The translations under genes were made by a program, and so were the position numbers. Below, piece after piece: positions 61,358 through 64,000 of a stretch of DNA of 64,000 nt (its first letter is position 1; each line of letters starts with the position of its first letter). The notes beneath the pieces are model-generated. The model was not told the DNA's origin. It ran no database searches and saw only the letters and a list, made by a program, of their open reading frames with translations. The DNA comes from Haladaptatus paucihalophilus DX253 (GTDB lineage: Archaea; Halobacteriota; Halobacteria; Halobacteriales; Haladaptataceae), in contig NZ_AQXI01000003.1 in the NCBI RefSeq assembly GCF_000376445.1, positions 186,001 to 250,000 of the forward strand. The letters run 5' to 3'.

Positions 61358-62902
61358 ATGGCAGAGCAATCCTCCGACTCGTCGCTCAAATCGGTCTCCC
61401 GCGGTGCCTCCTTCTTCATGGCGGGGAAAGGGCTCGACAACGCTCTCCGCTTCCTGCTGAACTGGGTCCTCGTCCGTGGACTCGGTGGTGTGCTGTTCGG
61501 TGCCTACACGCTCGGGTTGGTCATCCTGACCTTCGCGCAGGTGTTCACCAACCTCGGGACGAATCAGGCGATCATGAAGTTCGTCCCGATGTACGAGAAC
61601 GACCCAGAGAAACGCCAGCGCATGCTGGGGTTATCCTATCTCACGTCGCTGGTCGCGGGGGTCGCCATCGGGATACTCATCTACCTCCTCGCCCCGTGGC
61701 TGACCGGATACGTGGAACCGGCGTATCGTCCGTACTTCACGGACGTCGTTCGCCTGTTCGCGTTCTTGCTCCCGCTCAACACGCTGATGAGTTGTTTCGA
61801 AAGCGTGTTCAAGAGCCTCGAAATCCCCGAATATCAGGTCGCCATTCGGAACGTCCTGATTCCGTTCGTCCGCGTCGTCTCCGTCGGCATCGCGCTTCTC
61901 CTCGGTGCCGCGCTGGTCGGAACGGTCGCCGCGACGGTGGTCGCCATGTGCATCACCTTCTGTCTCGCCGTGTGGTTGGTGATGACGCGGGCGGACATCG
62001 CGCCGACGTTCCGTGGTGCGTCGCGTTCAGAACTCGTCGAGTTCTACGACTTCTCGCTCCCACTGACACTCAATCACGCCGGACAGGTCCTCGCGAACAA
62101 GGTGGACCTGCTGATGGTGGGATTTCTGGCGAGCGCCTATATCACCACGAAGGACGCCGTCGGGATTTACAAAATCGCCACGGTGCTCGGTGGCATCCTC
62201 CTCCTGCCGCTGAGCGGGTTCAACCAGTTGTTCCCGTCCATCGCGTCCCGGCTATACAACGACGATAAGATGGACGATTTGGAGGCGCTGTTCCGCCGCG
62301 TGACCCGGTGGACGTTCACGCTGGGGCTGTTCCCGGCCATCGGGGCGGCCATCTACGCCCGCGAGTTGCTGGTCGTGTTCAGCGATTCGTTCGCCCAGCA
62401 GGGAGTGGGCGTCCTGTTGCTGTTCGTCGTGGCGCAACTCGCCAACGCGAGCGTCGGTCCCTCCGGGTACGTGCTGATGATGACCGACCACCACTACCTG
62501 ACCGTCGCAAACCAGTGGCTACTCGGCATCTGCAACGTCGTCCTCAACTACCTGTTCATCCGGGAGTACGGCCTCATCGGGGCCGCGCTCGCCACCGCGA
62601 CGGTCATCGTCGCCATCAACGTCCTTCGCGTCGTCGAGGTGTGGTACACCGTCGGCCTGTTTCCCTACTCCCGAAAGTACGTCAAACCCCTCCTCGCGGG
62701 GGCGATGACGGCGGTTGCGATGCTCGGCACGAAATCCGTCCTCACCGGCTACGTGACGGGAATCGGGTCGCCCACAATCGTCGCGCTCGTGCAGGGTGGC
62801 GTCGGCGGACTCGTCGGACTCGCGGTCTTCGGCGGCGCGCTCTACGTGCTCGGCATCGAACAGGAGGACCGCGAATTCATGGCCGAGAACATCCCGAGCT
62901 GA
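61358..62902 (+). CDS. Flippase, polysaccharide biosynthesis / Wzx family
   Basis: 514 residues with about 14 membrane segments. It starts SRGASFFMAGKGLDNALRFL, and the repeated pattern GLGGVLFGAYTLGLVILTF is typical of MVF/Wzx flippases. These move lipid-linked sugars across the membrane for glycan assembly, for instance S-layer glycosylation. No glycosyltransferase genes adjoin, which is unusual. A hairpin lies in its upstream region. Confidence 0.85.
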   Translation: MAEQSSDSSLKSVSRGASFFMAGKGLDNALRFLLNWVLVRGLGGVLFGAYTLGLVILTFAQVFTNLGTNQAIMKFVPMYENDPEKRQRMLGLSYLTSLVAGVAIGILIYLLAPWLTGYVEPAYRPYFTDVVRLFAFLLPLNTLMSCFESVFKSLEIPEYQVAIRNVLIPFVRVVSVGIALLLGAALVGTVAATVVAMCITFCLAVWLVMTRADIAPTFRGASRSELVEFYDFSLPLTLNHAGQVLANKVDLLMVGFLASAYITTKDAVGIYKIATVLGGILLLPLSGFNQLFPSIASRLYNDDKMDDLEALFRRVTRWTFTLGLFPAIGAAIYARELLVVFSDSFAQQGVGVLLLFVVAQLANASVGPSGYVLMMTDHHYLTVANQWLLGICNVVLNYLFIREYGLIGAALATATVIVAINVLRVVEVWYTVGLFPYSRKYVKPLLAGAMTAVAMLGTKSVLTGYVTGIGSPTIVALVQGGVGGLVGLAVFGGALYVLGIEQEDREFMAENIPS

Positions 62903-62906
62903 GCCG

Positions 62907-63509
62907 CTAGCCGCCGGTTTCGGTCCCCGACGTTGTGGTCGCCTCCTTCACCGCCGCTCGCCCGCCCATGGCCGTCGCTATCATCGAAAGGCCGCTCGTG
63001 AACAGGCCGATGCCGAACAGGAGTCCGACCGCCCACGCCGCGGAACTCGGGAACGAAAGCCAGACGAGGACGGCGACCAGCACCGACGCGACGCCGCTGA
63101 CGGCGACCCACAACCAGCCGCGTTCGGGACGGAGACGGAACCCCATCGCCAGTTCGATGAACCCCTCGACGAGGAAGAACGCGATGAGCAAAATCGTCAA
63201 CGCGGTCAACCCCACGAGCGGGTTGAAGAGGAACGCGAGCCCCCCAGCCGCGAAGATAATCGCCAGAATCAACTGGAAGACGAACCCCGTCCACCCCCGA
63301 CCCGAAAACGCGTGGACGAGGTGGGCGACCGCGCCGACGATGAGATACACGCCGAACAGGAAGGACAGCGTGATACCGGTGAAAAACGGCGTCACGATGG
63401 CCAGCAGGCCGACGAGCGTCAGCACGACGCCGACGCCCATGAGAAGTCGCCACGTGTCCTGAATCGTGTTCGTTAGCTGTTCCCGCTCGGTGGCATCGAC
63501 AGTGCTCAT
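62907..63509 (-). CDS. HdeD / DUF308 family membrane protein
   Basis: 200 residues from MSTVDATEREQLTNTIQDTW; the upstream extension is rejected. Six membrane segments in three pairs match DUF308 (LFGVYLIVGAVAHLVHAFSG, FFLVEGFIELAMGFRLRPER, LFGIGLFTSGLSMIATAMGG). HdeD is linked to acid resistance in enterobacteria. The role here is unknown. It is convergent with the flippase. Confidence 0.87.
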   Translation of the reverse strand: MSTVDATEREQLTNTIQDTWRLLMGVGVVLTLVGLLAIVTPFFTGITLSFLFGVYLIVGAVAHLVHAFSGRGWTGFVFQLILAIIFAAGGLAFLFNPLVGLTALTILLIAFFLVEGFIELAMGFRLRPERGWLWVAVSGVASVLVAVLVWLSFPSSAAWAVGLLFGIGLFTSGLSMIATAMGGRAAVKEATTTSGTETGG

Positions 63510-63671
63510 TGATGGAAACCCCGAACGGATTACATCGGTATCCAGAATAAAGATGGTGACCGACAGGAATCGGTCGCGGAAAAATTTTCCAAATATTCGA
63601 AGAACGGTGGCCGGGAAGAGCCGAGACGGGTCGAACAAAGCCATAAATGTGCTCGTTCAGTAGGACCCGTC

Positions 63672-64000
63672 ATGACGAACCGCATAACGGTGTCGCTCGA
63701 CGACGAGGCGCAAGTCGCCTTGGACGAGCTCGTGGGACAGGCCGAAAAGCCCCAGAGCGAACTCGTCAGGGAGGCGCTCGTCTTCTACGCCGCGAACTAC
63801 GACGCCGCGACGGCGGAAGCGGGGCCGAACCTCGAAGCGTACCACCAGATGCTTTCGAGCGGGGAACACGTCCTGCTCGACGTGGATTTTCTCCACTGCT
63901 TCCTCGATTACGTCGAAGACGAAACCGGCACGCCCGACCCGGACTTCCTCGAACTGGCCGACCAAGTGTCGAGATACCACGCCCGCGAGTACGAGCATCG
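63672..64000 (+). CDS. CopG-type ribbon-helix-helix protein (3' truncated by window edge)
   Basis: The ATG lies about 28 bases after a TATA-like CATAAATG (63643-63650). The frame has no stop before the window ends (109 codons seen). The first 45 residues (MTNRITVSLDDEAQVALDEL through PQSELVREALVFYAAN) form a ribbon-helix-helix DNA-binding domain of the CopG/NikR type. The continuing part (HQMLSSGEHVLLDVDFLHCF) resembles the C-terminal segment of haloarchaeal proteins of this class. It may control a neighbour outside the window. Confidence 0.75.
   Translation, partial: MTNRITVSLDDEAQVALDELVGQAEKPQSELVREALVFYAANYDAATAEAGPNLEAYHQMLSSGEHVLLDVDFLHCFLDYVEDETGTPDPDFLELADQVSRYHAREYEH

Noticed and set aside
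1-64000. Search for tRNA/rRNA genes, CRISPR arrays, integrase or transposase genes
   Set aside because: No GTTCGAATC-type T-loop in a gap, no regularly spaced repeat array, and no recognisable integrase or transposase protein was found.

Overview
The window looks like chromosomal DNA of a halophilic archaeon (Halobacteria). Most genes are GC-rich and encode strongly acidic proteins. Many start codons sit about 28 bases after a TATA-like element with no Shine-Dalgarno site (leaderless), while genes inside operons carry GGAGGT-type sites. There are Tat signals with lipoboxes, three Bat/HTH_10 regulators and several typical haloarchaeal small proteins. No rRNA, tRNA, CRISPR array, complete insertion sequence or provirus was seen. 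The genus is not assigned.

Layout. 1-4037: a truncated GAF/HTH_10 regulator, a DUF389 membrane protein and a Tat-exported protein with trypsin-like motifs. 4038-7290: an iron-uptake locus with DtxR/IdeR-type palindromes, a possible iron-controlled small transcript, and a coupled FecCD permease / flavoprotein / ATPase operon. 7421-16296: M24 peptidase, amt-glnK, nadE, a stress protein with a PepSY-like tail, an AI-2E family transporter, small hypotheticals and a CPBP protease. 16602-23526: S9 peptidase, an alpha/beta hydrolase, an HTH_10 regulator, a Na+/H+ antiporter with RCK domains and a HEAT/zinc-ribbon protein. 23538-26059: two tandem substrate-binding lipoproteins behind the same type of iron box; they probably serve the ABC operon about 16 kb away.

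26246-31774 is a metal/sulfur stress neighbourhood: a YHS-containing permease, an MFS carrier in operon with a rhodanese-metallo-beta-lactamase protein, a DUF302 protein and a HemG-like flavodoxin. The rhodanese-lactamase and DUF302 genes share a 23-base operator, GTATTG-N11-CAATAC, which I consider the best candidate for an undescribed regulon here. 31912-38294: sulfatase, tryptophanase, DJ-1/PfpI protein, two small proteins, a repeat-bounded stretch and a MacB-type ABC exporter. 38549-46074: FMN-binding protein, M20 amidohydrolase, DUF502, HTH_10 regulator, a second AI-2E family transporter, a SulP transporter and a PrsW protease. 46180-52483: a small membrane protein, an MFS_3 exporter, a DUF-type membrane protein, galactokinase, an O-methyltransferase and HflX; two of these genes are preceded by short leader reading frames that overlap their start codons. 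52866-64000: creatininase family enzyme, PQQ-propeller lipoprotein, a broken amino-acid permease, SPW protein, GNAT, tryptophanyl-tRNA synthetase, MFS, CopB-type P-ATPase, flippase, HdeD-like protein and the start of a ribbon-helix-helix gene.

Most genes are single units or pairs. The clear operons are the iron ABC genes, amt-glnK, the MacB pair, rhodanese-MBL/MFS, prsW-sulP and trpS-GNAT.
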